A stretch of 64,000 bases of DNA from Hylemonella sp. (GCF_027532185.1 NZ_JAPZSV010000003.1:434001-498000); one strand, 5' to 3'; positions 1 to 10,685 are shown, counted from the stretch's first letter. Made by a program: numbers and translations. Notes: generated from the sequence alone by a model not told the origin.

Positions 1-572
1 AAGCCGAAGTCACCCACGCGGTTGACCAGGAAAGCCTTCATGTTGGCAAAGATGGCCGTGGGCTTGTTGAACCAGAAGCCGATCAGCAGGTAGGACACCA
101 GACCCACCGCCTCCCAGCCGAAGAAGAGCTGGAGCAGGTTGTTGCTCATGACCAGCATGAGCATGGAGAAGGTGAAGAGCGAGATGTAGGCGAAGAAACG
201 GTTGTAGCCCTCGTCCTCTTCCATGTAGCCGATGGTGTAGATGTGCACCATCAGGGACACGAAGGTCACCACGCACATCATCATGGCCGTCAGGCCGTCG
301 ACCAGGAAGCCGACTTCCATCTTCAGGCCGCCGACCACCATCCATTCATAGATGGTGGCATTGAAGCGCGCGCCGTCCATGGCCACGCTCTTGAGCGTCA
401 TGGCCGACAGAATGAAGGCGATCAGCACGCCCAGGATGGTGAAGGTGTGCGAGAGGCGGCGGCCGATCCAGTTGCCGCCCATCTTGGTGCCGAAGATGCC
501 GGCCAGGATGGCCCCGGCCAGCGGCGCCAGCGGGATGGCCAGCAGGGTGGATGCGTTCAGGGTTGCGCTCAT
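1..572 (-). CDS. nuoL: NADH-quinone oxidoreductase subunit L (partial, 3' end beyond window)
   Basis: Antiporter-like membrane subunit at the distal end of the complex I membrane arm, thought to pump protons. About 190 N-terminal residues are present, and the frame runs off the window start. The visible part has several hydrophobic helices, including the segment with GWEAVGLVSYLLIGFW that is typical of NuoL. The start is the ATG at 570-572, giving MSATLNAST. It follows nuoK by 6 bases and is the last visible gene of the nuo operon. A wrong-frame open stretch over the same bases is only a shadow. Confidence 0.95.
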   Translation of the reverse strand, partial: MSATLNASTLLAIPLAPLAGAILAGIFGTKMGGNWIGRRLSHTFTILGVLIAFILSAMTLKSVAMDGARFNATIYEWMVVGGLKMEVGFLVDGLTAMMMCVVTFVSLMVHIYTIGYMEEDEGYNRFFAYISLFTFSMLMLVMSNNLLQLFFGWEAVGLVSYLLIGFWFNKPTAIFANMKAFLVNRVGDFG

Positions 573-578
573 CTTGTT

Positions 579-887
579 TTAACCCTTGAGCTCGTTGAGT
601 TCGTCCACGTTGATGCTGGACTTGTTGCGGAACAGCAGCACCAGGATGGCCAGGCCGATGGCAGACTCGGCCGCGGCCACGGTGAGGATGAAGAACACGA
701 AGACCTGGCCGTGCATATCACCCAGGTAGTGGGAGAAGGCCACGAAGTTCAGGTTCACCGCCAGCAGCATGAGCTCGATGGCCATGAGCAGGACGATGAG
801 GTTCTTACGGTTCAGGAAGATGCCGACGACCGCGATGGCAAACAGCGCGGCGCCCAGCGTGAGGTAGTGACCGAGCGTGAGCGTCAT
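579..887 (-). CDS. nuoK: NADH-quinone oxidoreductase subunit K
   Basis: Small (102 aa) membrane subunit of complex I, related to the MrpC antiporter subunit. Three hydrophobic helices are visible. The second and third contain the conserved membrane glutamates of this family, in [17 protein letters not shown] and [16 protein letters not shown], which belong to the proton channel. The length is normal for the family. Its start overlaps the nuoJ stop by 4 bases, so translation is probably coupled. Confidence 0.97.
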   Translation of the reverse strand: MTLTLGHYLTLGAALFAIAVVGIFLNRKNLIVLLMAIELMLLAVNLNFVAFSHYLGDMHGQVFVFFILTVAAAESAIGLAILVLLFRNKSSINVDELNELKG

Positions 888-1525
888 TCTTTCTTCTCCT
901 CGGGGGCCGCAGCGGGTGCGGCCTGGGTGGGCGCCACCTTGACGATCTGCAGACGGTCGGCGGCGCGCACGCGGACCTGGATGGCCGGGTCGATGGCCTT
1001 GCTGTCCTTGCGCTCGCGCAGGGTCAGCGCGATGGCGGCGATCATGGCCACCAGCAGGATGGCCGCAGCCACCTGGATGGGGTACACATACTCGGTGTAG
1101 AGCAGGATGCCCAGGGCCTTGGCGTTGTCCACCTCGACGGCCTGGCCGATGGCCTGTGCGACAGCGGGCTCCTCGGTGACGCGGAAGCCCGTGAGCAGCA
1201 CGGCGGCCATCTCGAAAACCACGACGGCGCCCAGGGTGGCGGCCAGAGGCAGATGCTTCCAGAAGCCCTGGCGCATCTGGTCAATCTTGATGTCCAGCAT
1301 CATGACGACGAAGAGGAACAGCACCATCACCGCGCCCAGGTAGACCAGCACCAGGGCGACGGCCAGGAACTCGGCTTCGAGCAGCAGCCAGATGGCCGAG
1401 GCCTGCGAAAAGGAGAGCATGAGGTAGAGCACGGCGTGCACGGGGTTGCGCGCCGTGATGACCCGGAAGGCCGCGAACAGCAGCACCGCCGAGAACAGGA
1501 AGAAGAAACCGGTTTTGACGTCCAT
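884..1525 (-). CDS. nuoJ: NADH-quinone oxidoreductase subunit J
   Basis: Membrane subunit of complex I, 213 aa, with five predicted hydrophobic helices in the first 170 residues. The conserved motif [17 protein letters not shown], which holds the pi-bulge helix of the family, is present. The C-terminal 40 residues are a charged tail ending in an Ala/Pro/Glu-rich stretch, slightly longer than in enteric NuoJ but common in betaproteobacteria. It lies between nuoI and nuoK in the usual order. Confidence 0.96.
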   Translation of the reverse strand: MDVKTGFFFLFSAVLLFAAFRVITARNPVHAVLYLMLSFSQASAIWLLLEAEFLAVALVLVYLGAVMVLFLFVVMMLDIKIDQMRQGFWKHLPLAATLGAVVVFEMAAVLLTGFRVTEEPAVAQAIGQAVEVDNAKALGILLYTEYVYPIQVAAAILLVAMIAAIALTLRERKDSKAIDPAIQVRVRAADRLQIVKVAPTQAAPAAAPEEKKE

Positions 1526-1552
1526 GGTCTTGTTTCGCTTGTTCGTGGCGCC

Positions 1553-2056
1553 TCAGCGGTACTTCGCGTCGGCCGCCTTGGCCGCAGCGATCTCGGGCTC
1601 GTAGCGGTCGCCCACGGCCAGCAGCATGTCCTTGGTGAAGTACAGGTCGCCGCGTTTTTCGCCGTGGTATTCGAGGATATGGGTCTCGACGATGGAGTCC
1701 ACCGGGCAGCTCTCTTCGCAGAAACCGCAGAAGATGCACTTGGTCAGGTCGATGTCGTAACGCGTGGTGCGGCGGCTGCCGTCACTGCGCACCTCGGACT
1801 CGATGGTGATGGCCATGGCCGGGCAGACGGCCTCGCAGAGCTTGCAGGCGATGCAGCGCTCTTCGCCGTTCTCGTAGCGGCGCAGGGCATGCAGGCCACG
1901 GAAGCGCGGCGACAGCGGGGTCTTCTCTTCCGGGTACTGCAGCGTGACCTTGCGGGCGAAGGTGTAGCGGCCTGTCAGGGCCATGCCCTTGACGAGCTCC
2001 ACGAGCATGAAGCTCTTGAAGAAGTCCTTGAGGGAAAAGGCGGATGCGGCTTGCAT
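1553..2056 (-). CDS. nuoI: NADH-quinone oxidoreductase subunit I (2x 4Fe-4S)
   Basis: Peripheral-arm subunit that passes electrons through clusters N6a and N6b towards the quinone site. Two ferredoxin-type motifs are visible, [12 protein letters not shown] and [12 protein letters not shown], so all eight ligand cysteines are present. The 167 aa length is normal for the short betaproteobacterial form. The gene lies 9 bases after nuoH and is transcribed with it. Confidence 0.97.
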   Translation of the reverse strand: MQAASAFSLKDFFKSFMLVELVKGMALTGRYTFARKVTLQYPEEKTPLSPRFRGLHALRRYENGEERCIACKLCEAVCPAMAITIESEVRSDGSRRTTRYDIDLTKCIFCGFCEESCPVDSIVETHILEYHGEKRGDLYFTKDMLLAVGDRYEPEIAAAKAADAKYR

Positions 2057-2065
2057 GTCGTCCCC

Positions 2066-3148
2066 TTAGTTCCAGATGTTCCACGGCGTCTGCATCCAGA
2101 TGCCGACGACGAGCAGCCACACCAGGGTGACCGGGATGAAGATCTTCCAGCCCAGACGCATGATCTGGTCGTAACGGAAACGCGGGAAGGTGGCGCGGAT
2201 CCAGATAAACATGGACACGACGACGAAGGTCTTGAGACCCAGCCAGATCCAGCCCGGGATGGCGTTGAACAGGGCGCTGTCGATGGGCGGGTACCAGCCA
2301 CCGAGGAACATGACCACGGCCAGGATGGAGACCAGCCACATGCTGGCGTATTCGGCCAGGAAGAAGATGGCAAAGCCCATGCCCGAGTACTCGACCATGT
2401 GGCCGGCCACGATCTCGGCCTCGCCCTCGACGACGTCGAAGGGGTGGCGGTTGGTCTCGGCCACGGAGGAGATCAGGTAGACGATGAAGATGGGCAGCAG
2501 CGGCAGCCAGTTCCAGGACAGGAAGTTCAGGCCCATGTCGGCGAAATAGCCCTGGCCCTGCCCCACCACGATGTCGGTCATGTTCATGCTGGCCGAAACC
2601 ATGAGCACCACCAGGAAGCAAAAGCCCATGGCGATCTCGTAGCTCACCATCTGTGCCGAGGCACGCAGCGCACCCAGGAAGGCGTACTTGGAGTTGGAGG
2701 CCCAGCCCGCGATGATCACGCCGTAGACCTCGATCGAGGTGATGGCCATGATCAGCATGAGGCCGACGTTGACGTTGGTCAGCGCGACATCGGGCCCGAA
2801 GGGAATCGCCACCCAGGCGGCCAGCGCCGGCATGATGGCCATGATGGGACCGAGCACGAACAGGCCCTTGGCCGCGGCCGTGGGCTGGATGATTTCCTTG
2901 GTCAGCAGCTTGAGCGCGTCGGCAATCGGCTGCAGCAGGCCCATGGGGCCCACGCGGTTGGGACCCAGGCGCACCTGCATGAAGCCCAGCAGCTTGCGCT
3001 CCCACAGCGTGAGGTAGGCCACGGCGCCCATGAGCGGTGCGAGCACGCAGACGATCTTGAGCAGGTTCCAGAGCACGGGCCAGGCCAGCTCGGCCCACCA
3101 GCCGGCGGCGAGCAGGTTCAGGCCCCAGTTGTAGAAGGCGTCGATCAT
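2066..3148 (-). CDS. nuoH: NADH-quinone oxidoreductase subunit H
   Basis: Membrane subunit that forms most of the quinone chamber of complex I. It has 360 aa and about eight transmembrane helices. Family signatures are visible: [19 protein letters not shown] near residue 50 and the acidic loop [20 protein letters not shown] near residue 215. The ATG at 3146-3148 overlaps the nuoG stop, indicating coupled translation. Confidence 0.97.
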   Translation of the reverse strand: MIDAFYNWGLNLLAAGWWAELAWPVLWNLLKIVCVLAPLMGAVAYLTLWERKLLGFMQVRLGPNRVGPMGLLQPIADALKLLTKEIIQPTAAAKGLFVLGPIMAIMPALAAWVAIPFGPDVALTNVNVGLMLIMAITSIEVYGVIIAGWASNSKYAFLGALRASAQMVSYEIAMGFCFLVVLMVSASMNMTDIVVGQGQGYFADMGLNFLSWNWLPLLPIFIVYLISSVAETNRHPFDVVEGEAEIVAGHMVEYSGMGFAIFFLAEYASMWLVSILAVVMFLGGWYPPIDSALFNAIPGWIWLGLKTFVVVSMFIWIRATFPRFRYDQIMRLGWKIFIPVTLVWLLVVGIWMQTPWNIWN

Positions 3149-5250
3149 GCCGCCACTCCTTCACGGGCGTCGGCCGTCAGTTGCAGCGACGGCGCGCGAC
3201 GGACCAGGCCGTCGAGTTGGTAGATGGCCGCCGACACGGGCTCGCCCGCCGGGGCGTCGAGCCGGATCGCAGCCTGGGTCGCATTCGACAGGTTCGCCGC
3301 CTTAGCCGTGGCCGCAGCGAGAACCTCTTGCGAGGACTCGAAGTCGAAGCCGCTCACGCCCAGCAGATTGCCAAGCACGCGCAGCACCTTCCAGGCCGGA
3401 CGCGTCTCGCCCAGGGGCTTGACCACGGCGTGGAAGCTCTGCACGCGGCCTTCGGCGTTGACGAAGCTGCCCGAGGTCTCGCTGAAAGGCGCGATGGGCA
3501 GCAGCACGTCGCTGAACGCGAGGTTGGTCTTGAAGGGGCTAAGGGTCACGACCATCTCGGCCTGGTTCAGGCCGGCGGCCGCGGCGGCACCGGCGGCGGT
3601 GTCCTCGGGCTCCACATTGAGCAGCACGGCAGCCTTGAGACCACCGGCCAGCATCTGGCCGGCGTTCAGGCCCGCGCCTTGCGGCTGGGCGCCGACCCAC
3701 TGCGCACCCACGGTGTTGGCAGCTTCGGTGAGGTAGCCCACGCTGGCACCCGTCTGGGCACCGATCCAGTTGGCCAGGGCCAGCAGGCTGGAGGCGTTGG
3801 CCGCGTGCGCGGCGGCATTGCCCAGCAGCACGGCCTTGCGCTCGCCGCCGATCAGCGACGCGGCAATGGCCTTGGCTTCAGGCGTCGCCTGACCGGCGGC
3901 TGGTGCGCTCACGCCCTTCTCGGCGGCGATGGCGGCGGCCACATTGGCCAGGGCCTGGGCCCACTGCCCTGCTTCGCTCACGACAGCGTTGGCCAGCTTG
4001 ATGGCCCACGCATCGGCGTCCTTGAGCAGCCTCTTCGAGGTGATGGTGTTGAGCTGCGCACCGTGGCGCACCGCCTGGCGCAGACGCTGCGCGTAGAGCG
4101 GATGGTCCTTGCGCAGATTGGAGCCGACCACGAGCACGCGCTGCAGCTGCGTGAGCGCGGCGATCGGCAGGCCCAGCCAGCGCACGCCTTCGCTCTTGCC
4201 GAATTCGGCGTTGCGCAGGCGGTAATCGATGTTGTCGCTGCCCAGACCGCGGATCAGGCCAGCCGCAAGGTACAGCTCTTCGAGCGTGCTGTGCGGGCTG
4301 ACGAGCGCGCCGATGGCGGCAGCGCCGTGCTGGTCCTTGACACCCTTGAGGCCGTTGGCCACATATTCCAGGGCGGTCTGCCAGTCGACTTCCTTCCACT
4401 CCCCCCCCTGCTTGAGCATGGGCTGGGTCAGGCGATCAGCCCCATTGAGGGCTTCGTAGGAATAACGGTCGCGGTCGGCGATCCAGCACTCGTTGACCGC
4501 ATCGTTCTCCAGCGGCACCACACGCAGGACCTGGTTGTTCTTGACCTGCACGATCAGGTTGGCACCGGTCGAGTCGTGCGGGGACACGGACTTGCGACGA
4601 CCCAGCTCCCAGGTGCGGGCCTGGTAGCGGAAGGGCTTGCTGGTCAGCGCGCCCACGGGGCAGATGTCGATCATGTTGCCCGAAAGCTCGGAGTCCACCG
4701 AATGGCCGACAAAGGTCTCGATCTCGGAATGCTCGCCGCGGTGGCTCATGCCGAGCTCCATCACGCCGGCAATCTCCTGGCCGAAGCGCACGCAGCGCGT
4801 GCAGTGGATGCAGCGGCTCATCTCCTCCATGGAGATCAGCGGGCCCACGTCCTTGTGGAAGACCACGCGCTTCTCTTCCTGGTAGCGGGAGGAGGAACCG
4901 CCGTAGCCCACGGCGAGGTCCTGCAGCTGGCACTCACCGCCCTGGTCGCAGATGGGGCAGTCGAGCGGGTGGTTGATCAGCAGGAACTCCATGACCGACT
5001 TCTGGGCCTTGAGGGCCTTGTCGGTCTGGGTGCGCACCACCATGCCCTGGGTCACGGGCGTGGCGCAGGCCGGCATGGGCTTGGGCGCCTTCTCCACGTC
5101 GACCAGGCACATGCGGCAGTTGGCCGCGATGCTGAGCTTCTTGTGATAACAGAAGTGGGGGATGTAGACCTTGGCCTTCTCGGCTGCATGCATGACCATG
5201 CTGCCTTCCGCCACCTCCACCTTCTTGCCGTCGAGTTCGATTTCAATCAT
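3145..5250 (-). CDS. nuoG: NADH-quinone oxidoreductase subunit G
   Basis: Largest peripheral-arm subunit (701 aa), carrying the chain of Fe-S clusters that follows NuoE/F. The N-terminal 2Fe-2S ferredoxin domain is seen in [17 protein letters not shown]. The His-Cys cluster N5 region is [18 protein letters not shown], and further cluster ligands lie in [10 protein letters not shown]. The C-terminal two thirds is a molybdopterin-oxidoreductase-like fold that binds no cofactor in this family. The gene starts 11 bases after nuoF. Confidence 0.96.
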   Translation of the reverse strand: MIEIELDGKKVEVAEGSMVMHAAEKAKVYIPHFCYHKKLSIAANCRMCLVDVEKAPKPMPACATPVTQGMVVRTQTDKALKAQKSVMEFLLINHPLDCPICDQGGECQLQDLAVGYGGSSSRYQEEKRVVFHKDVGPLISMEEMSRCIHCTRCVRFGQEIAGVMELGMSHRGEHSEIETFVGHSVDSELSGNMIDICPVGALTSKPFRYQARTWELGRRKSVSPHDSTGANLIVQVKNNQVLRVVPLENDAVNECWIADRDRYSYEALNGADRLTQPMLKQGGEWKEVDWQTALEYVANGLKGVKDQHGAAAIGALVSPHSTLEELYLAAGLIRGLGSDNIDYRLRNAEFGKSEGVRWLGLPIAALTQLQRVLVVGSNLRKDHPLYAQRLRQAVRHGAQLNTITSKRLLKDADAWAIKLANAVVSEAGQWAQALANVAAAIAAEKGVSAPAAGQATPEAKAIAASLIGGERKAVLLGNAAAHAANASSLLALANWIGAQTGASVGYLTEAANTVGAQWVGAQPQGAGLNAGQMLAGGLKAAVLLNVEPEDTAAGAAAAAGLNQAEMVVTLSPFKTNLAFSDVLLPIAPFSETSGSFVNAEGRVQSFHAVVKPLGETRPAWKVLRVLGNLLGVSGFDFESSQEVLAAATAKAANLSNATQAAIRLDAPAGEPVSAAIYQLDGLVRRAPSLQLTADAREGVAA

Positions 5251-5261
5251 GGTGTGCTCGC

Positions 5262-6614
5262 TCAGACGTGGGTCCCGGCCGTACAGGACTTGTGGGCCAC
5301 GTGGGCTTCGAATTCGTGCCGGAAGTGCTTGATCATGGCGCGCACCGGCATGGCGGCGGCGTCACCGAGCGCACAGATCGTGCGGCCCTGGATGTTCTCG
5401 GCCACGTTGTCCAGCAGGTCCAGGTCTTCGGGGCGACCCTGACCTTCCTTGATGCGGTCGACCACACGCGAGAGCCAGCCTGTGCCTTCGCGGCAGGGCG
5501 TGCACTGGCCGCAGGACTCGTGCATGTAGAAGTAGGACAGGCGCTGCAGCGACTCGACCATGCAGCGGCTGTCGTCCATCACGATGACGGCGCCCGAACC
5601 CAGCATGGAGCCGGCCTTGGCGATGGAGTCGTAGTCCATCGTGCACTCCATCATGATGTTGGCGGGCAGCACCGGGGCGGAAGAACCGCCGGGGATCACG
5701 GCCTTGAGCTGACGGCCCTTGCGCACGCCGCCCGCGAGTTCGAGCAGCTTGCTGAAAGGCGTGCCGAGCGGGATCTCGTAGTTGCCCGGCTTTTCGACGT
5801 CACCACTGACCGAGAAGATCTTGGTGCCGCCGTTGTTGGGCTTGCCGCATTCGAGGTAGGCCTGGCCGCCGTGGCGAATGATCCAGGGCACGGCCGCGAA
5901 GGTCTCGGTGTTGTTGATCGTGGTCGGCTTGCCGTAGAGGCCGAAGCTGGCCGGGAACGGCGGCTTGAAGCGCGGCTGGCCCTTCTTGCCCTCAAGCGAT
6001 TCGAGCAGCGCGGTCTCTTCGCCGCAGATGTAGGCGCCGAAACCGTGGTGCGCATGCAGCTGGAAGCTGAAGCTGCTGCCGGCAATGTTGTTGCCCAGCA
6101 GGCCGGAAGCACGGGCCTCTTCCAGCGCTTCTTCGAAGCGCTCGTAGACCTCGAAGATCTCGCCGTGGATGTAGTTGTAGCCCACCGTGATGCCCATGGC
6201 ATAGGCCGCGATGGCCATGCCCTCGATCACGATGTGCGGGTTGTACATGAGGATGTCGCGGTCCTTGCAGGTCCCGGGCTCGCCCTCGTCCGAGTTGCAG
6301 ACCAGGTATTTCTGCCCCGGGAACTGGCGCGGCATGAAGCTCCACTTCAGGCCGGTGGGGAAACCGGCGCCGCCACGGCCGCGCAGGGCCGATTCCTTGA
6401 CGGTGGCAATCACCTGGTCCTGCGTGAGCCCTTCGCCGCCATCCTTGCCCAGGATCTTGCGCAGGGCCTGGTAGCCGCCGCGCGCCTCGTAGTCCTTGAG
6501 GCGCCAGTTGCTGCCGTTGAGGCCGGCGTAGATCTGGGGGTTGATGTGGCGGTCGTGGAAGCAGGTCTGCACGCCGGTGGCGGCAAACTGCGCGAGGATC
6601 TGTTCAGCTTTCAT
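5262..6614 (-). CDS. nuoF: NADH-quinone oxidoreductase subunit F (NADH/FMN binding)
   Basis: NADH dehydrogenase entry subunit, 450 aa, binding NADH, FMN and cluster N3. Visible motifs are the glycine-rich NADH/FMN site [15 protein letters not shown] and the cluster N3 motif [15 protein letters not shown], with the fourth cysteine in TICALGD. I chose the ATG at 6612-6614 ([10 protein letters not shown]), which overlaps the nuoE stop in an ATGA arrangement. The open frame continues upstream but only as a shadow of nuoE. Confidence 0.97.
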   Translation of the reverse strand: MKAEQILAQFAATGVQTCFHDRHINPQIYAGLNGSNWRLKDYEARGGYQALRKILGKDGGEGLTQDQVIATVKESALRGRGGAGFPTGLKWSFMPRQFPGQKYLVCNSDEGEPGTCKDRDILMYNPHIVIEGMAIAAYAMGITVGYNYIHGEIFEVYERFEEALEEARASGLLGNNIAGSSFSFQLHAHHGFGAYICGEETALLESLEGKKGQPRFKPPFPASFGLYGKPTTINNTETFAAVPWIIRHGGQAYLECGKPNNGGTKIFSVSGDVEKPGNYEIPLGTPFSKLLELAGGVRKGRQLKAVIPGGSSAPVLPANIMMECTMDYDSIAKAGSMLGSGAVIVMDDSRCMVESLQRLSYFYMHESCGQCTPCREGTGWLSRVVDRIKEGQGRPEDLDLLDNVAENIQGRTICALGDAAAMPVRAMIKHFRHEFEAHVAHKSCTAGTHV

Positions 6615-7102
6615 CACTGGGCCTCCGCCTTCTTGAGGCCGTCGATCAGCTGGTCGAGCTTGTCGTTGCTCATGAAGCTGCACATGGTGCGGTCGTTGAC
6701 CAGCATCACGGGCGAGTCGGCGCAGGCGCCCAGGCACTCGCTCTGCTGCAGCGTGAACATCCCGTCGGGCGTGGTCTGCCCCATGGCAATGCCCAGCTTC
6801 TGCTCCAGGTGCTTGAGCGCCTTGCTGCCGTCGCGCAGCTGGCACGGCAGATTGGTGCAGACGTTAAGCTTGTACTTGCCCACCGGCCGGCGGTTGTACA
6901 TGTTGTAGAAGGTCGTGACCTCATGCACGGCCATCGGCGCCATGCCCAGGTAGGCGGCGATCTCGGCCTCGCTGTCGGTGCTGACGTAGCCCTGCTCCTG
7001 CTGCACGATGGACAGACAGGCCATGACGGCCGACTGCTTCTGCTCAGGCGGGTATTTCGCGACTTCCTTGGCGAAGCGCGCCTTGGTGGACTCAGAGATC
7101 AT
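6614..7102 (-). CDS. nuoE: NADH-quinone oxidoreductase subunit E (2Fe-2S)
   Basis: Thioredoxin-like 2Fe-2S subunit (cluster N1a) that partners NuoF in the NADH dehydrogenase module. The four cysteine ligands are visible in CTNLPC and ECLGAC in the second half of the 162 aa protein. Its start overlaps the nuoD stop by 4 bases and its stop overlaps the nuoF start, so the D-E-F segment looks translationally coupled. Confidence 0.96.
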   Translation of the reverse strand: MISESTKARFAKEVAKYPPEQKQSAVMACLSIVQQEQGYVSTDSEAEIAAYLGMAPMAVHEVTTFYNMYNRRPVGKYKLNVCTNLPCQLRDGSKALKHLEQKLGIAMGQTTPDGMFTLQQSECLGACADSPVMLVNDRTMCSFMSNDKLDQLIDGLKKAEAQ

Positions 7103-8352
7103 CGGTCAATCTCTCCAAACACGATATCCAGGGTGCCGATGATGGCGACGGCATCGGCCAGCATGTGGCCGCGCGCCAGCTCATCGAGCGTGGCCAGATG
7201 GGCAAAGCCCGGGGCACGGATCTTGAGGCGGTAGGGTTTGTTGGCACCGTCGCTCACCATGTAGATGCCGAACTCGCCCTTGGGATGCTCGACCGCGGCA
7301 TACGCCTCGCCCGCGGGCACGCGGAACCCTTCAGTGAAGAGCTTGAAGTGGTGGATCAGCTCTTCCATGTTCGACTTCATGGCCTCACGGGCCGGCGGTG
7401 CCACCTTGTGGTTGTCGGTGATGACGGGGCCGGGGTTGGCACGCAGCCAGTCCACGCACTGCTTGATGATGCGGTTGGACTCGCGCATCTCCTGCACACG
7501 CACGAGGTAGCGGTCGTAGCTGTCGCCGGTCTTGCCCACGGGAATGTCGAAGTCCACGCGGTCGTAGGCGTCGTAGGGCTGGGTCTTGCGCAGATCCCAG
7601 GCCAGGCCCGAGCCACGCAGCATGGGGCCGGTCATGCCCAGGTTCAGCGCCCGCTCGGCCGTCACGACACCGATGCCCACCGTACGCTGCTTCCAGATGC
7701 GGTTGTCGGTCAGCAGCGTCTCGTACTCGTCCACGCACTTGGGGAAGCGCTGCGTGAAGTCGTCGATGAAGTCCAGCAGCGAACCGCTGCGCTTGGCGTT
7801 GAGGGCTGCGAGCGAGCTGGCGCTGCGCACCTTGCTGGCCTGGTGCTGCGGCATGCTGTCGGGCAGGTCGCGGTAGACGCCGCCCGGACGGAAGTAGGCC
7901 GCGTGCATGCGCGCGCCCGACACCGCCTCGTACATGTCGAACAAATCCTCGCGTTCGCGGAAGGTATAGATCAGGATGGTGGAGCTGCCGCAGTCGTTGC
8001 CGTGCGAGCCCAGCCACATCAGGTGGTTGAGCAGGCGCGTGATCTCGCCGAACATGGTGCGGATGTACTTGGCGCGCAGCGGCACTTCCAAACCCAGCAT
8101 CTTCTCGATGGCCAGGCAGTAGGCCTGCTCGTTGCACATCATCGAGACATAGTCCAGGCGGTCCATGTAAGGCAGCGACTGGATGTAGGTCTTGCTCTCG
8201 GCCAGCTTCTCGGTGGCGCGGTGCAGCAGGCCGATGTGCGGATCGGCACGCTGGACGACCTCGCCGTCGAGCTCGAGCACCAGGCGCAGCACGCCGTGGG
8301 CGGCCGGGTGCTGGGGACCAAAATTCAGCGTGTAATTCTTGATCTCGGCCAT
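7099..8352 (-). CDS. nuoD: NADH-quinone oxidoreductase subunit D
   Basis: Connecting-arm subunit (417 aa) homologous to the large subunit of [NiFe] hydrogenases. It lines the quinone-binding site with NuoB. The family N-terminus with [20 protein letters not shown] and the loop [14 protein letters not shown] are present. NuoC and NuoD are separate genes here. The 150 bases between them contain a copy of a C-rich intergenic palindromic repeat, unusual inside this otherwise tightly packed operon. Confidence 0.97.
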   Translation of the reverse strand: MAEIKNYTLNFGPQHPAAHGVLRLVLELDGEVVQRADPHIGLLHRATEKLAESKTYIQSLPYMDRLDYVSMMCNEQAYCLAIEKMLGLEVPLRAKYIRTMFGEITRLLNHLMWLGSHGNDCGSSTILIYTFREREDLFDMYEAVSGARMHAAYFRPGGVYRDLPDSMPQHQASKVRSASSLAALNAKRSGSLLDFIDDFTQRFPKCVDEYETLLTDNRIWKQRTVGIGVVTAERALNLGMTGPMLRGSGLAWDLRKTQPYDAYDRVDFDIPVGKTGDSYDRYLVRVQEMRESNRIIKQCVDWLRANPGPVITDNHKVAPPAREAMKSNMEELIHHFKLFTEGFRVPAGEAYAAVEHPKGEFGIYMVSDGANKPYRLKIRAPGFAHLATLDELARGHMLADAVAIIGTLDIVFGEIDR

Positions 8353-8410
8353 ATCAATTGCCCGACTTCAGCTCGCGGCGCATGCGAGCATGGTTTTGAA
8401 AATCGTGAAA

Positions 8411-8499
8411 CACCGCGGAACCGGCTCGGCCGGGCCGCTGGTGTTGCCCCCTGCAAGGGGGGTGGCGGAGCGACACGCAGTGCGCGAAGACTGGGGGTG
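8411..8499 (-). repeat. C-rich palindromic intergenic repeat, copy 1 (between nuoC and nuoD)
   Basis: On the minus strand this stretch starts with CACCCCCAGTC, has a CCCCCC...GGGGGC hairpin in the middle, and ends with ACCAGCGGCCCGGC facing AGCCGGTTCC. The same end module occurs on the plus strand at 28712-28792, and the front module at 45283-45349. It is non-coding and lies inside the nuo operon, so it must be transcribed. It may act as an mRNA-stability or pausing element (inference). Confidence 0.7.
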
Positions 8500-8502
8500 T
8501 GC

Positions 8503-9111
8503 TCATTTGATTCCGCCGTAGTTGTCTTCACGGATGATGCGCGGCGTGATCTCGCGCGGCTCGATGGTCACGGGCTGGTAGACCACGCGTTTGAGTTCGG
8601 CGTCGTAACGCATCTCGACGTGACCCGAGAGCGGGAAGTCCTTGCGGAAAGGGTGGCCGATGAAGCCGTAGTCGGTCAGGATGCGACGCAGATCGTCGTG
8701 GCCTTCGAAAACGATACCGTAGAGGTCGAAAGCCTCGCGCTCGTACCAGTTGGCGGCTCGCCAGACATCGACCAGCGAATCGACGACAGGAAAATCGTCA
8801 TCAGCCGCAAAGACGCGCAGACGCAGGCGCTGGTTCAGGCTGACGGAAAGCAGATGCGAGACCACGGCATAACGCGCGCCCTCCCAGGCACCCTCGCCGT
8901 AGGTGGAGTAGTCGACACCGCACAGGTCGATCAGCTGCTCGAACTGGCAGCCGGGCGCGTCGCGCAGGATCTGCGCGGCGGCACGGTAGTCCTTGGCGGC
9001 GACCTCGACGGTCACCTCGTCCAGGCGCAGCTCGATGCGACGGACCTTGTCGCCGAGCGCGGCTGCGACGGTGTTCTTGATGGTTTCGGGGTTCACGGCA
9101 ACAGCAGTCAT
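8503..9111 (-). CDS. nuoC: NADH-quinone oxidoreductase subunit C
   Basis: Connecting-arm subunit of complex I, 202 aa, about the normal length for the separate (non-fused) NuoC. The family signature [24 protein letters not shown] is visible in the middle third, followed by the conserved [12 protein letters not shown]. The gene lies 13 bases after nuoB. Its stop is followed by the repeat-bearing spacer before nuoD. Confidence 0.96.
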   Translation of the reverse strand: MTAVAVNPETIKNTVAAALGDKVRRIELRLDEVTVEVAAKDYRAAAQILRDAPGCQFEQLIDLCGVDYSTYGEGAWEGARYAVVSHLLSVSLNQRLRLRVFAADDDFPVVDSLVDVWRAANWYEREAFDLYGIVFEGHDDLRRILTDYGFIGHPFRKDFPLSGHVEMRYDAELKRVVYQPVTIEPREITPRIIREDNYGGIK

Positions 9112-9124
9112 CGACAGGCTCCGA

Positions 9125-9604
9125 TCAGACGCGTGCGATGGTCTGCGTACGGCGGACCTTCTGTTGCAGCTGGATGATGCCGTAGATCAGCGCCTCGGCC
9201 GTGGGCGGGCAGCCCGGCACGTAGACGTCCACCGGCACGATGCGGTCGCAGCCACGCACGACGGAGTAGCTGTAGTGGTAGTAGCCGCCACCGTTGGCGC
9301 AGGAGCCCATGGAGATGACCCAGCGCGGCTCGCTCATCTGGTCGTAGACCTTGCGCAGCGCGGGCGCCATCTTGTTGCACAGCGTGCCGGCCACGATCAT
9401 CAGGTCGGACTGGCGCGGGCTGGCACGGAACACCTCGGAGCCGAAGCGGGCGATGTCGTATCGCGCCGCGGCCGCGTGCATCATCTCCACCGCGCAGCAG
9501 GCCAGACCGAAGGTCATGGGCCAGAGCGAGCCGGTCTTGGCCCAGTTCACCACCGTGTCGTAACTGGTGGTGACGAAGCCTTCTTTCATCACGCCTTCAA
9601 TCAT
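9125..9604 (-). CDS. nuoB: NADH-quinone oxidoreductase subunit B (cluster N2)
   Basis: Carries the terminal cluster N2 that reduces quinone. The tandem cysteines in [11 protein letters not shown] and the further ligands in GSCANGGG and [12 protein letters not shown] are visible, which completes the N2 ligand set. At 159 aa the protein is of normal length. It is preceded by nuoA and followed by nuoC. Confidence 0.97.
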   Translation of the reverse strand: MIEGVMKEGFVTTSYDTVVNWAKTGSLWPMTFGLACCAVEMMHAAAARYDIARFGSEVFRASPRQSDLMIVAGTLCNKMAPALRKVYDQMSEPRWVISMGSCANGGGYYHYSYSVVRGCDRIVPVDVYVPGCPPTAEALIYGIIQLQQKVRRTQTIARV

Positions 9605-9630
9605 GGCTGCTTCCTCGTCAAGAGTTCAGT

Positions 9631-9990
9631 TCATTCCCAGTCCAGAGCGCCTTTTTTCCACTCGTAGACAAAGCCCACGACGAGGATGGCGATGAACACC
9701 ATGGCGGCCCAGAAGCCGACCGCGCCCACGTCCTTGAGCGCCACGGCCCAGGGGAAGAGGAAGGCGATTTCCAGGTCGAACAGGATGAACAGGATGGCCA
9801 CGAGGTAGTAGCGCACGTCGAACTTCATGCGCGCGTCTTCAAACGCTTCGAAGCCGCATTCGTAAGGGGAGTTTTTGGCTGCGTCGGGACGGTTGGGCCC
9901 GAGGATGTAGCCGATCACCTGGGGGATGACCCCGACGGCGATGCCGACCAAGATGAACAGGAGGACGGGGAGGTACTGATCGAGATTCAT
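9631..9990 (-). CDS. nuoA: NADH-quinone oxidoreductase subunit A
   Basis: First gene of the operon. A small membrane subunit (119 aa) with three predicted helices and the family motif [20 protein letters not shown] after helix 1, which holds the conserved loop cysteine. The gene starts about 55 bases downstream of the tRNA-Leu gene, with a strong GC hairpin in between. Confidence 0.97.
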   Translation of the reverse strand: MNLDQYLPVLLFILVGIAVGVIPQVIGYILGPNRPDAAKNSPYECGFEAFEDARMKFDVRYYLVAILFILFDLEIAFLFPWAVALKDVGAVGFWAAMVFIAILVVGFVYEWKKGALDWE

Positions 9991-10015
9991 CTTGAAATGC
10001 TGATCACCGTTGGTG

Positions 10016-10038
10016 CCGGCCGGGCGCTGCCCGGCCGG
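10016..10038. repeat. 10-bp GC inverted repeat between tRNA-Leu and nuoA
   Basis: CCGGCCGGGC, a 3-base loop (GCT), then GCCCGGCCGG: a perfect stem 8 bases downstream of the tRNA CCA end. No T-run follows on either strand, so a classical Rho-independent terminator is unlikely. It could be a 3'-processing or stability stem, or a Rho-dependent pause site. Confidence 0.6.
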
Positions 10039-10046
10039 TCGTTATC

Positions 10047-10131
10047 TGGTGCCGTCGGCGAGACTCGAACTCGCACAGCTTTCGCCACTACCCCCTCAAG
10101 ATAGCGTGTCTACCAATTTCACCACGACGGC
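10047..10131 (-). tRNA. tRNA-Leu (anticodon GAG), CCA encoded
   Basis: Read on the minus strand it folds as a class II tRNA. The acceptor arm is GCCGTCG pairing CGACGGC, the D arm is typical of leucine tRNAs, and the anticodon loop TTGAGGG gives GAG, which reads CUC/CUU. A variable arm and the T-arm GTTCGAGTC are present. The 3' CCA is encoded. It sits between secG and nuoA and is probably processed from a secG-tRNA transcript or from its own promoter. Confidence 0.95.
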
Positions 10132-10195
10132 TAGTCTCTGATGCCGGCCTCGCATGAGGGTTGATTTCGGCTCAACCGGCAGCCTCAGAGTTTAC

Positions 10196-10231
10196 CCCGA
10201 ATTACCCCCTCTCCCCGAGGAGAAATTCGGG
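10196..10231. repeat. Inverted repeat downstream of secG
   Basis: CCCGAATT and AATTCGGG arms enclose a pyrimidine-rich loop just after the secG stop and before tRNA-Leu. It lacks a clear T-run. It could be a weak terminator for secG or a processing stem. Confidence 0.4.
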
Positions 10232-10246
10232 AAATCTTGACTCAGG

Positions 10247-10648
10247 TCATCGCGCCGGAATCTGCGCGGGGCCCGGTGCGGCAGGAGCCGCGGGCTCGGA
10301 TGCGGGCGCCGTGCCGGCGGGCGCAGCTCCCGGAATCTGGGATGCTGTTTCAGGCACAGCCGGCGCGGTCACCGCGGGATTCTCCAGCACGCTGCCCGAG
10401 CTTGCGGGCTTGGCATTGCCGACGTAGGCCAGCGCCAGCGTGCAGAGGAAGAACACCGTGGCCAGCACGGCCGTGGTGCGCGAGAGGAAGTTGGCACTGC
10501 CGCTGGCACCGAACAGGCTGCCCGAGGAGCCGCTGCCGAAGGCCGCGCCCATGTCGGCACCCTTGCCGTGCTGGACCAGCACCAGACCGATCATGGCCAC
10601 GGCCGCGAGGATCTGCACCGTGATGAGGATGGATACGACGAAACTCAT
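10247..10648 (-). CDS. secG: Preprotein translocase subunit SecG
   Basis: Small accessory subunit of the SecYEG channel that aids SecA-driven export. There are two hydrophobic helices at about residues 3-25 and 52-75, with the family loop GKGADMGAAFGSGSSGSLFG between them. The C-terminal 50 residues are a low-complexity Pro/Ala-rich tail, longer than in enterics but usual in Comamonadaceae. It is followed by tRNA-Leu and preceded by tpiA, a common betaproteobacterial order. Confidence 0.95.
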   Translation of the reverse strand: MSFVVSILITVQILAAVAMIGLVLVQHGKGADMGAAFGSGSSGSLFGASGSANFLSRTTAVLATVFFLCTLALAYVGNAKPASSGSVLENPAVTAPAVPETASQIPGAAPAGTAPASEPAAPAAPGPAQIPAR

Positions 10649-10685
10649 GTTGACTCCTAGAGGGGGATGCAGGCTGCCAGCGATG

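Noticed and set aside
3181-5442. 753-codon plus-strand open frame opposite nuoG
   Set aside because: Same shadow effect. The opposite strand encodes a full NuoG with all cluster ligands.
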